The translations under genes and the position numbers were made by a program. A DNA stretch of 64,000 nt. Origin: Atopobium sp. (GTDB lineage Bacteria > Actinomycetota > Coriobacteriia > Coriobacteriales > Atopobiaceae). Location of the stretch: the NCBI GenBank assembly GCA_022732885.1, contig JAIJTS010000002.1, forward strand, positions 70,409 to 134,408, given 5' to 3'. Shown here in pieces: positions 52,724 through 60,334 of this stretch; the first letter of the stretch is position 1; the number at the start of each line of letters is the position of its first letter. The notes under the pieces are model-generated. The model saw only the letters and a program-made list of their open reading frames with translations, ran no database searches and was not told the DNA's origin.

Positions 52724-52755
52724 AAGGCCGGTACAGAATTTTCTGTGCCGGCCTT
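52724..52755. terminator. Strong hairpin after the second pepC
   Basis: Near-perfect 15-bp arms (AAGGCCGG outer part, one wobble pair) enclose a very short loop. There is no long U tract, so termination strength is uncertain. Confidence 0.6.
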
Positions 52756-52808
52756 ACTGGTCTATACTGATAAAAAGATAAGTTCAAGCTTATTTTCTGG
52801 AGGCTCTC

Positions 52809-53021
52809 ATGAGAGCAATTTCAAAAGAGCGTGTCATTTTACGAGCTACTATCCTAGTGTTCTTTTTATTGATCTGGTATTGCGATTCAAGAGGCATGCT
52901 TCCAGAAAACGGCCGCGCAATCCTCACTATTCTCTTATTTGGTATTTTTTGGTTTGTCGAGGCTAGATTTATCAAACCTACTAGAACAGATCAAAACGTG
53001 CCGCGGAGACCTCGGGTGTAA
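52809..53021 (+). CDS. Small two-helix membrane protein, function unknown
   Basis: This 70-residue protein follows GGAGG by 5 nt. It has two hydrophobic segments (VILRATILVFFLLIWY and AILTILLFGIFWFVE) separated by a short polar loop, and a basic tail KPTRTDQNVPRRPRV. I do not recognise the family. The well-placed ribosome site and membrane-protein composition argue that it is real. Its last 41 nt overlap the 3' end of the convergent yigZ gene. Confidence 0.6.
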   Translation: MRAISKERVILRATILVFFLLIWYCDSRGMLPENGRAILTILLFGIFWFVEARFIKPTRTDQNVPRRPRV

Positions 53022-53622
53022 TCTTTCCAGCGCTGAGCTCTGTCAGCGCATCCGTGAACGCCGCTTCTTCTCCGCACCTAAAGTCTATGGCGAGAAAAAC
53101 GTCCGCTCCAAACTCTGCTGTTATAACCTTGCCACCGGTATCTGAGACCAGGCGCTGAATCTGCTCATACAGGTTATACGGGGCCGACAACTCCACCCTC
53201 ACAACTTGCAGCATTTCCTGAACAGCAGATGCTTCCTCGGCAGCAGCCAAAGCCTCTTGAGTTGCCGCCGTATACGCACGAACAAGTCCTCCAGGCCCCA
53301 AAAGCGTTCCGCCAAAGTAGCGCGTGACAACGCAGCAGACGTTCTTCAGTCCCGCGCCGCGCAATACCTCCAGCACCGGCATTCCCGCCGTTCTGGAAGG
53401 CTCTCCGTCGTCGGAGGCACGCTCTGTTCCGTCCCCCAAAATCCATGCAGGCACGTTATGGCGAGCGTTATAGTGCTTTGCTCTTACTGTGGCGAGAAAC
53501 TCTTGCGCTTCTGCCTCTGTTTCTACATGACAAAGCTGGGCTATGAAGCGGCTTTTTCTGTCTTCAAAGAGACCTTCCGCAACAAAGTCCAGCTTGAGTG
53601 TCTTGTAGGATGTGTCAGACAT
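52981..53622 (-). CDS. yigZ: IMPACT/YigZ family protein
   Basis: This 213-residue protein has the family signature ILGDGTERASDDGEPSRTAGMPVLEVL and VTRYFGGTLLGPGGLVRAY, followed by a C-terminal DUF1949-type domain. YigZ/IMPACT proteins bind nucleic acid or ribosomes, and the eukaryotic member restrains Gcn2; the bacterial role is unsettled. It overlaps the small membrane protein gene by 41 nt and is 21 nt downstream of crr on the same strand. Two iterated-octamer copies lie inside it, both encoding FLA. Confidence 0.92.
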   Translation of the reverse strand: MSDTSYKTLKLDFVAEGLFEDRKSRFIAQLCHVETEAEAQEFLATVRAKHYNARHNVPAWILGDGTERASDDGEPSRTAGMPVLEVLRGAGLKNVCCVVTRYFGGTLLGPGGLVRAYTAATQEALAAAEEASAVQEMLQVVRVELSAPYNLYEQIQRLVSDTGGKVITAEFGADVFLAIDFRCGEEAAFTDALTELSAGKITPEVSAARFDLF

Positions 53623-53643
53623 GGAGCAACTACAGTGCCGCAG

Positions 53644-54174
53644 TTATGCGAGCACACAGACCTTCTCGCCAGCAGAAACCAGCTGGTCTGCAGAGGCAAG
53701 AACTTCTACGTTGCTGTACTCGCTAGAGTTAGTGATAGCAAGAATAACTACCTCAGGATGGCCCGCGTCCTTAACCTTATCCAGGTCAAACGTCATGAGT
53801 GGCTGACCAACTTCAACGTGCTGATCCTGCTTAACAAGGGCAGCAAAACCGTCACCCTTCATCTCAACGGTATCAACGCCCACGTGAATCAAAACCTCTT
53901 CTCCAGAATCGGCCGTGATTCCAAATGCGTGAACAGTTGGAGTAGTTGCGGTAATAGTGCCCGAGACTGGCGCATACACAACACCCTCAGAAGGCCAGAT
54001 ACCCAGACCTTGACCAAGCATGCCACCTGCAAAAACAGGATCAGGAACGTTCTCTAACGCAACAACTTTTCCGCTTGCTGGTGCATAAATTGTTTTAGCA
54101 GTGTAATCAGAAACAACAAGAGCCTCTGGCGCAGCTGTCTTGGAAGATTTCTTGAAAAGATCAAAGAGTCCCAT
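53644..54174 (-). CDS. crr: PTS glucose-type EIIA component
   Basis: This protein of about 176 residues starts at the ATG at 54174 after AAAGGA; a longer reading from 54219 lacks support. It has YAPASGKVVALENVPDPVFAGGMLGQG, the first active-site His in TPTVHAFGI and the phosphorylated His in EVLIHVGVDTVEMKG. EIIA(Glc) takes phosphate from HPr (gene at 21 kb) and passes it to sugar-specific EIIB domains, and it can regulate transport in its free form. It stands apart from any EIIBC gene here. Confidence 0.95.
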   Translation of the reverse strand: MGLFDLFKKSSKTAAPEALVVSDYTAKTIYAPASGKVVALENVPDPVFAGGMLGQGLGIWPSEGVVYAPVSGTITATTPTVHAFGITADSGEEVLIHVGVDTVEMKGDGFAALVKQDQHVEVGQPLMTFDLDKVKDAGHPEVVILAITNSSEYSNVEVLASADQLVSAGEKVCVLA

Positions 54175-54266
54175 GCTAGTCCTTTCGTATTTTTGCCTAT
54201 CCATCATAGCAGCATTCAAAGAGACCGCTGTTGCTTTTCATGAACACAGCGTGCCAAATCACGCAC

Positions 54267-54293
54267 TTCTCGCCACTCAACGTGTGGCGAGAA
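54267..54293. repeat. Inverted pair of the iterated octamer upstream of rnpB
   Basis: TTCTCGCC (54267-54274) and GGCGAGAA (54286-54293) form a stem TTCTCGCCAC/GTGGCGAGAA with a 7-nt loop, in the divergent spacer between crr and rnpB. No U tract follows, and neither neighbouring gene ends here. Confidence 0.9.
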
Positions 54294-54379
54294 ACCCGCG
54301 GCCTCACAACGTCTCATTTACTTGGAGATTATTTGACTTCAAAGCTTCTGGCCTTATGAACGTGATACAATCGCCCATG

Positions 54380-54745
54380 CAAAGTGGACCAGACAACCGC
54401 GGAGTGCCCGTCCAGCTAATTGGAAGGGTGCTATGAGGAAAGTCCGGGCTCCACAGGGCAGGATGCTGGCTAACGGCCAGGCGGGGTGACCCGACGGAAA
54501 GTGCCGCAGAAAAGAAGACTCTCACCTGCGCATTCGCGTAAAGAGAAAAGCTGAAACGGTAGTGTAAGAGACTACCAGCACGTTGGCAACAGCGTGGCTT
54601 GGTAAACCCCATCCGGAGCAAACGCAAATAGGAGCGCTATGGTGTGGCCCGCACTGCGCTCGGGTTGCGCGCTAGAGACCAGTAGCAATGCTGGTAGTAG
54701 ATAAATGGTTGTCCGCGACAGAACCCGGCTTATACGTCCACTTTG
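54380..54745 (+). ncRNA. rnpB: RNase P RNA (bacterial type A)
   Basis: This RNA of about 366 nt has ends that pair (CAAAGTGGAC with GTCCACTTTG). Conserved core elements are visible: GAGGAAAGTCCGGGCTCC (54434-54451), the CRIII/P15 region and the 3' consensus GACAGAACCCGGCTTA. It is the catalytic RNA that matures tRNA 5' ends. An extended -10 box TGATACAAT (54363-54371) sits 8 nt before the start. A strong terminator follows. Boundaries are good to a few nucleotides. Confidence 0.95.
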
Positions 54746-54757
54746 CCTACTGAATGT

Positions 54758-54795
54758 AAATCCCCCGTACGTTTTCTGTCCGGGGGATTTTCTTG
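54758..54795 (+). terminator. Terminator of rnpB
   Basis: The 10-bp stem AAATCCCCCG/CGGGGGATTT is followed by TTCTT. Confidence 0.9.
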
Positions 54796-54833
54796 TAAGC
54801 AGAATTATCTTTACAAAAAATTTTTGTAAACCT

Positions 54834-55643
54834 CTAAACGCGTTGCAAAATCACATACCGATTAAGGTTGTTGTCTTTACCGTCTGCGCTAAATTGCGCA
54901 CAAACGCGTACGTCAGAGCCAAGACTTGCAAGAAGCTCATCAAGCTCCTCTTGCGAGAAATGATGGCAATAACGCCAGGTATTTACCTTATCTTGCCAGC
55001 CAATCAAATAGTCGTTTTCCTCAAGTTCTAAGGCATCTATACCGAGGGCTTGCAGTCCTTGAGCAGTAGTTTCTTGAGCCTTGGCAGCAAGTTTCTGACT
55101 GTTCATAAACTGCCAGAAAGAAATACAGACATAGCCACCAGGTTTGGCTTTCTCTAATAACGTACGTAGAAGCTGGAGTCTCTTCCCTGCGCCTGGTACG
55201 TGATGCAAAAATCCAAACGCAACCACTAAATCACAGGCCGGAACAGTCAGACGCGAAGAAAGCGTGTTATCAAGCAGACTCTTTATCACATCTAATTCGA
55301 TGAATGTTACCTGGGGAGTCTGGGTGTCCGTTTCCCCACTCTCCACAAGCGGCTTGCAATTATCTACAGCAAAATACGTTGTCGGAACAATCCCCGCTTC
55401 ATCGCAAAGAAAGCGAGCAAAACGCAGATTTCCGCAACCTACGTCAAGCACAAAGGGTTTCTCGCCAGCTGAAAGCTGAGGCATAGCGTCTAAGCACTGC
55501 TGCCATCCTTGCCAAGGCATCTGACGCGTTGCCGAGAAACTCTGTGCCTGCTGAACATAAAACTCAGAGGTAATGCGGCTCAGCTGCTCAGCTGTAGACG
55601 CGCTGATAGATTGTGTATGTTTTCTGTTTGAAGAAGTATCCAT
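54834..55643 (-). CDS. SAM-dependent methyltransferase, Trm9/AlkBH8-like
   Basis: This 269-residue class I methyltransferase has motif I FVLDVGCGNLRFARFL (residues 64-79) and a late motif FGFLHHVPG. The segment before motif I, SEFYVQQAQSFSATRQMPW (27-44), resembles the FSxTRxxPW hallmark of Trm9, which methylates 5-carboxymethyluridine at the tRNA wobble base. It lies head to head with elp3, whose product makes that base, 68 nt away. Minus-strand TAAAAT (55655-55650) ends 6 nt before the ATG and there is no Shine-Dalgarno, so the mRNA may be leaderless. The generic methyltransferase call is firm; the Trm9 role is inferred from motif plus neighbour. Confidence 0.75.
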   Translation of the reverse strand: MDTSSNRKHTQSISASTAEQLSRITSEFYVQQAQSFSATRQMPWQGWQQCLDAMPQLSAGEKPFVLDVGCGNLRFARFLCDEAGIVPTTYFAVDNCKPLVESGETDTQTPQVTFIELDVIKSLLDNTLSSRLTVPACDLVVAFGFLHHVPGAGKRLQLLRTLLEKAKPGGYVCISFWQFMNSQKLAAKAQETTAQGLQALGIDALELEENDYLIGWQDKVNTWRYCHHFSQEELDELLASLGSDVRVCAQFSADGKDNNLNRYVILQRV

Positions 55644-55711
55644 ACAGAGATTTTACGTCACTGCCTCACTCTCAAAGGTCAGAAGCTTACCTTATTGCCT
55701 ATACTGTTTGT

Positions 55712-57571
55712 ATGGATGAACTCATTTTGGACATATTGCAGCAGCTCAGAGATGGCTCACAAGGAGCTCTTGATACGCATCAGCTTGAGATGCTCATTAA
55801 CTCGCACAACAGCGGAATTGATTCCAGCGCCCACAGTACAGAGCGCGGGAAACTTATTCCCAAACGAGCGATTCTTCCCTATTTTTTGCAGGTCAAGCAG
55901 AAAAACGATGAGCTCTGGCAATCATGGAACGTGACGCCTGAGCTGGAAGAAAGATTTATTCGCTCCGTGCGCATGAAGCCTCGTCGCACCGCTTCTGGCG
56001 TGGCCACCATTACCGTAATCACCAGACCTCACACCTGTTCAAGCAATTGCATCTATTGCCCGTGCGATTTGCGTATGCCTAAAAGCTACCTTGCTAACGA
56101 GCCTGCCTGTCAGCGCGCTGAACTTACGTTTTTTGATCCATACGTCCAAGTTGCTGCTCGTCTTCAGGCACTCCACCAGATGGGTCACTCAACTGACAAA
56201 GTGGAGCTTATTGTGCTTGGTGGTACCTGGAGCGATTATTCAGAGGGCTACCAGTACTGGTTTATTAAGGAGCTTTTCCGCGCGCTTAATGAATGGCCTA
56301 GCTCTCCTCAACATATCCAGGAGCGCCTAGATTGGTATACCTCGTTTGGCTTGAAGAACACAGAAGAAGCTCTTTCTTCCTTTGTTGCTAAACAGCAGAC
56401 AGCAGTCTTTGATGATGCTGTCACGTACAACCAAGCTTTTCATAAGCTCTACGACACCAGTAAGCCTCATCAAAGCGCCTGGTCTCAGATGGAAAGTACT
56501 TATGATGAGCTGGTAGAACAGCAACACGTTAATGAGACAGCCGCCGCCCGTGTGGTTGGCCTTGTAATTGAGACCAGGCCCGATACCATCACGCCAGAAA
56601 ACCTACGCATGTTTAGGCAGCTTGGATGCACCAAAATTCAAATTGGCATTCAGAGCACACGTCAAGAAATTCTTGACGCAAACCAGCGTCAGATGAGCGT
56701 TGCTCAAATTAAACGTGCGTTCTCGCTGATTCGCTTATACGGATTTAAAATTCACTCTCACCTGATGATTAACCTGTTGGGCGCAACTCCTGAGGAAGAC
56801 AAACAGGACTTTAAAACGTTTGTTACTGATCAAGGATTTCTCCCCGACGAAATCAAGCTCTACCCCTGTGCGCTGGTATCTGGAACACAACTGGTGCAGA
56901 AGTATCGTGAAGGCGCATGGCAACCATATGCCAAAGATGAGCTGGTAGACGTACTTGTTCAAGACGTGCTTAACACGCCGCCATACGTGCGCATTTCTCG
57001 CATGATTAGAGACATTAGCGCTACCGATATTCTGGTAGGAAATAAACACACCAATCTACGCCAAATGGTGGAGCAAGAGCTTGCTGCTGATAACGTTGCA
57101 AGTCGTGTGCAGGAGATTCGCTTTAGAGAGATTAACCAGCAGCAGGTACGTGCCGCAGAACTTACCCTTCAAGACTTTGCTTACACCACCGCAGTCAGCG
57201 ATGAGCACTTCCTGCAATGGGTAACCACCGACAACAAAATTGCAGGATTTTGTAGGCTTTCACTTCCCCACTGGGACAAGCTGACCTCTGGCGCATGTGA
57301 TGTTTCTGCCGATGAACTGCTGGTACATCCAGGTCAAGCCATGATTAGAGAACTCCACGTGTACGGACAGGCGCTCTCACTAGGCTCGGAAGGAATGTCT
57401 GCCCAGCACCAGGGCTTAGGGCAAAAGCTTCTTGCCAAAGCCTCCTCTATTGCGGCTGAGGCGGGTTATACCAGCCTTAACGTCATCAGCTCAATTGGAA
57501 CGCGCGCTTACTATCGCGCCCAGGGCTTTACCGATGCAGGCCTCTACCAGCAAAAACCCTGTAAAAGGTAG
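55712..57571 (+). CDS. elp3: Elp3-family radical SAM/GNAT tRNA uridine(34) acetyltransferase
   Basis: This protein of about 619 residues has the Elp3 architecture. A radical-SAM core contains RTASGVATITVITRPHTC and three Cys (109, 113, 116), then FFDPYVQVAARLQALHQMGHSTDKVELIVLGGTW. A C-terminal GNAT domain has RELHVYG, AQHQGLGQKLL and VISSIGTRAYYRAQGF. The iron-sulfur Cys spacing is CxxxCxxC, shorter than the usual Elp3 spacing. Elp3 forms 5-carboxymethyl-U34 on tRNA from acetyl-CoA and SAM. I chose the ATG at 55712 because TATACT (55700-55705) ends 6 nt before it; a reading from 55613 would overlap the divergent gene. The message may be leaderless. Confidence 0.9.
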   Translation: MDELILDILQQLRDGSQGALDTHQLEMLINSHNSGIDSSAHSTERGKLIPKRAILPYFLQVKQKNDELWQSWNVTPELEERFIRSVRMKPRRTASGVATITVITRPHTCSSNCIYCPCDLRMPKSYLANEPACQRAELTFFDPYVQVAARLQALHQMGHSTDKVELIVLGGTWSDYSEGYQYWFIKELFRALNEWPSSPQHIQERLDWYTSFGLKNTEEALSSFVAKQQTAVFDDAVTYNQAFHKLYDTSKPHQSAWSQMESTYDELVEQQHVNETAAARVVGLVIETRPDTITPENLRMFRQLGCTKIQIGIQSTRQEILDANQRQMSVAQIKRAFSLIRLYGFKIHSHLMINLLGATPEEDKQDFKTFVTDQGFLPDEIKLYPCALVSGTQLVQKYREGAWQPYAKDELVDVLVQDVLNTPPYVRISRMIRDISATDILVGNKHTNLRQMVEQELAADNVASRVQEIRFREINQQQVRAAELTLQDFAYTTAVSDEHFLQWVTTDNKIAGFCRLSLPHWDKLTSGACDVSADELLVHPGQAMIRELHVYGQALSLGSEGMSAQHQGLGQKLLAKASSIAAEAGYTSLNVISSIGTRAYYRAQGFTDAGLYQQKPCKR

Positions 57572-57620
57572 CATGGCCTTACACCTCTAAACAAGCTTCA
57601 TATGCTTACTTCTTACGTTA

Positions 57621-57655
57621 CAAAAAATACCGAGAAGACCGTTGATCTTCTCGGC
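57621..57655 (-). terminator. Terminator of the AhpF-like reductase gene
   Basis: The 9-bp perfect stem CCGAGAAGA/TCTTCTCGG closes a 7-nt loop, with a U run on the minus strand. Its arms contain a one-base variant of the iterated octamer. Confidence 0.85.
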
Positions 57656-57695
57656 ATATTCATAAGCGTCACCCTCTCCTTGACGCAAATGGATC

Positions 57696-59339
57696 TTAAG
57701 GAATCAGCGACAAAATCTGAGAGAGGTTCTTTTTTCCGAAGTCAACCTTCTGGCCGTCGTTGATAACTAAGCAAGGGACGCTCATGACGTCATAAGTGTC
57801 TTTGAGTTCCTTGAAGTGATTAATATCGTAGACATCGCAGGTAACCTGAGGATTGTCTGCAGCAATGCGCTGAGCAGCCACAACAACATCTGGGCACATG
57901 GTACAAGAAAGTCCCACCAAGACCTGCAGATGCGTCTTTGACCCAATAGCGGCAATAGATGCTTTGTCCTCGTCACTGATAGGCTGACCAGGTCCTGCTG
58001 CATTGTAGAGTCCAAGTACAAACGAAGTGAACTCATGGCCGCCAGGAACACCGTGGAACGCAAGGCCTGTTGGAGTTCCATCCTGTGTGCAAACACGAAC
58101 AACGGGAAGGTTCTTTTCGCCCGTGTCTGAGACTGTCTGAACGCTCAGCTTGTCAGTCATGGAAGAAAGCTCCTGCATGTAAGCTACAAGCTCCTCAGAG
58201 ACAGGTCTTTGATCCAGCTCTAACTGAAGTACAAGCGGACGTGCCATGCGCTCAAAGACAGCGTTAAGCTGCGCTTTCATGTCATCAGTGAAAAGCTCTT
58301 TGGAGTCAGAGACAGTCTTGGCTGCTGGAGCCTCAGGAGCTTCCTTCTTAGACGAGATGCGCGTAACGTTCATCTGTGGAACAAGGCCGGTTTTCTCCTG
58401 AGCGCGCTTGATATAGCGCTCCATCTCGGTGGCGGTAGTTGCCGCCTGACCAATAGCCGTTGCAACCTGACGCAGTGGCTTTTGACATACATCGCCTGCA
58501 CCAAAAAGACCTTCACGGGTTGTCTCCTGGTGCTCGTTGGTAATCAGATAACCGTGGTCATCAGTCTGAGCCAGCTCCTTTACCAGATCGGTCTCTGGTG
58601 CGTAGCCCGCAAAGACAAAGACGCCAATGGAATCTCCATCTTCTGGTGCAAAGGTGGTCTTCTCACCCGTCTTGAGATTCTTGTACGTAATAGATCTGAG
58701 TGCGGAATCTCCGGCAACAGACTCAACCTGCGTGTTGTAGAGAACCGTAATGTTTGGATTGGTACGAGCACCCTCAGACGATGCGGGAGCGCAGGTAAAC
58801 GCCTCCTCACGCACAAGAACCGTGACGTGCTTTGCGTACTTAGTCAAAAATACGCTTTCCTCAGCGGCTGCAAAGCCTCCGCCAATCACAAAGACTTCTT
58901 TGCCCGTGAAGAACTCGCCATCGCAGGTAGCGCAGTACGCAACACCGTGACCCTGATAGTCTTCTTCTCCCACAAAGCCAATATGGCGTGGATGAGCTCC
59001 TGTGGCGAGAAGTACCGAGAGGCAGGGACGCTCACCCTTGGTGGTGTGAACTACCTTGACATCTCCGGACATGTCCAGACCGGTAACTTCTGCAAGCAAA
59101 AACTCTGCACCAAAGGCTTCAGCCTGCTTGCGCATGGTTTCAGAGAGCTCGGAGCCGCTAGTAGAGAATACTCCCGGGTAATTAACGACCTCATTAGTGA
59201 TAGTGATCTGTCCGCCAAAATGGTCCTTCTCGACAACTAGAACACGGTAGCGAGCGCGGGCCAGATAGAGGGCGGCGGTGAGCCCTGCTGGCCCACCGCC
59301 GATAATCACCGCGTCGTAGAGGTCTTTGACGTCGGTCAT
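57696..59339 (-). CDS. Thioredoxin-reductase-like flavoprotein with C-terminal AhpF-type thioredoxin domains
   Basis: This 547-residue protein has an N-terminal thioredoxin-reductase module: FAD site IIGGGPAGLTAALYLARA (residues 12-29), redox pair CATC (136/139), NAD(P)H site VFVIGGGFAA and C-terminal FAD motif GLFGAGDV. It is fused to a C-terminal double thioredoxin-like module with CTMCPDVV (479/482). That module is normally N-terminal in AhpF, so the domain order is reversed. It most likely feeds electrons from NAD(P)H to the peroxiredoxin AhpC encoded 17 nt upstream, in one operon. It might also reduce thioredoxin. The domain calls are strong. Confidence 0.88.
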   Translation of the reverse strand: MTDVKDLYDAVIIGGGPAGLTAALYLARARYRVLVVEKDHFGGQITITNEVVNYPGVFSTSGSELSETMRKQAEAFGAEFLLAEVTGLDMSGDVKVVHTTKGERPCLSVLLATGAHPRHIGFVGEEDYQGHGVAYCATCDGEFFTGKEVFVIGGGFAAAEESVFLTKYAKHVTVLVREEAFTCAPASSEGARTNPNITVLYNTQVESVAGDSALRSITYKNLKTGEKTTFAPEDGDSIGVFVFAGYAPETDLVKELAQTDDHGYLITNEHQETTREGLFGAGDVCQKPLRQVATAIGQAATTATEMERYIKRAQEKTGLVPQMNVTRISSKKEAPEAPAAKTVSDSKELFTDDMKAQLNAVFERMARPLVLQLELDQRPVSEELVAYMQELSSMTDKLSVQTVSDTGEKNLPVVRVCTQDGTPTGLAFHGVPGGHEFTSFVLGLYNAAGPGQPISDEDKASIAAIGSKTHLQVLVGLSCTMCPDVVVAAQRIAADNPQVTCDVYDINHFKELKDTYDVMSVPCLVINDGQKVDFGKKNLSQILSLIP

Positions 59340-59356
59340 TGTTAACTCCCTAGAAC

Positions 59357-59920
59357 TTAGAGCTGACCAACAAGGTCAAGGCTTGGCTTAAGGGTCTCAG
59401 CACCTGGCTGCCACTTAGCTGGGCAAACCTGATCGCCGTGCTCTGCAACAAACTGTGCAGCCTGGAGAAGGCGGAGAAGCTCCTCAGCGTTACGACCAAT
59501 ACCACCAGCGGTAACAAGCTCAACCTGAATAACACCCTCTGGGTCAACGATGAATGCGCCGCGCTCAGCAAGGCCAGCGTCCTCAATAAGAACCTCAAAG
59601 TTCCTTGCAAGAACGTGAGCTGGGTCTGCGAGCATTGGGTAGGTTACCTTAGAGATACGCTCGGACTCCTCATGCCATGCCTTGTGAACAAACTCAGTGT
59701 CGCAAGAGACAGAGTAGACCTCTGCGCCAGCAGCCTGGAACTTGTCATAGTTGTTTGCAAGATCCTCAAGCTCAGTTGGGCAGACAAAGGTAAAGTCAGC
59801 TGGATAGAAGAAGAACAGGCTCCACTTGCCCAGCGTAGACTCCTTGCTTACCTCGGTGATATCACCGTTCTGGAAGGCGTTTACCTTAAAATCACCAATT
59901 TGCTTACCAATAAGAGACAT
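59357..59920 (-). CDS. ahpC: Alkyl hydroperoxide reductase C (peroxiredoxin)
   Basis: This 187-residue typical 2-Cys peroxiredoxin begins MSLIGKQIGDFKV. The peroxidatic Cys47 is in DFTFVCPTELEDL and the resolving Cys166 is in GDQVCPAKWQPG. The start at 59920 follows AAGGA; an upstream reading to 60004 is not supported. It detoxifies hydrogen peroxide and organic peroxides with electrons from the AhpF-like partner downstream. Its promoter has a PerR-like box. Confidence 0.96.
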   Translation of the reverse strand: MSLIGKQIGDFKVNAFQNGDITEVSKESTLGKWSLFFFYPADFTFVCPTELEDLANNYDKFQAAGAEVYSVSCDTEFVHKAWHEESERISKVTYPMLADPAHVLARNFEVLIEDAGLAERGAFIVDPEGVIQVELVTAGGIGRNAEELLRLLQAAQFVAEHGDQVCPAKWQPGAETLKPSLDLVGQL

Positions 59921-59970
59921 AGTCAGTTCCTTTCTGTAAGTAAAACTACTTATAAAACGTACTACAGAGA

Positions 59971-60016
59971 AGTTTACTACCTTTAACTCTTTTGTCAATA
60001 ACAATAATGATTACTA
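59971..60016 (-). promoter_or_regulatory. ahpC promoter with PerR-like box
   Basis: On the minus strand TTGACA (59998-59993), a 16-nt spacer and TAAACT (59976-59971) form a good promoter. Just upstream, 60002-60016 contains TAATGATTA, a partial palindrome of the Fur/PerR type matching about 10 of 14 consensus positions. Regulation by PerR is inferred; no perR gene lies in this window. Confidence 0.5.
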
Positions 60017-60066
60017 TTTATAAAATCAAAAAGAAACAGGCCAGATTACTCTGACCTGTGAACAGT

Positions 60067-60142
60067 TGGTGGGCGTTATAAGATTTGAACTTATGACCTC
60101 TTCCGTGTCAGGGAAGCGCTCGTCCCCCTGAGCTAAACGCCC
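60067..60142 (-). tRNA. tRNA-Val (anticodon GAC)
   Basis: The minus strand gives GGGCGTTTAGCTCAG at the 5' end. The acceptor stem GGGCGTT pairs with AACGCCC. The anticodon stem CTTCC/GGAAG encloses loop CTGACAC, so anticodon GAC. The T arm contains GTTCAAATC. The 3' CCA is encoded. A small hairpin with arms TTGCTGC (60151-60171) lies just upstream. Confidence 0.95.
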
Positions 60143-60334
60143 GAATATGTTTGCTGCTGGGGATGCAGCAAGGGATATATTACGAGAAACCCACCCCTCT
60201 TGCAACCGTTAAACTCAACTTTTTTAGAAATTTGCAAAAGATGTTCTGATTAAAGCTTAGAGTCCGTGCGCGTCAAACGTGTCCTTAACCAAGGCTACAA
60301 GTAGTAGATTTGGCTATTCTTCCCTATTTCTTCC

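Noticed and set aside
54304..54627. A 107-codon minus-strand reading frame
   Set aside because: It lies across the RNase P RNA gene, whose conserved core motifs and paired ends explain this sequence.
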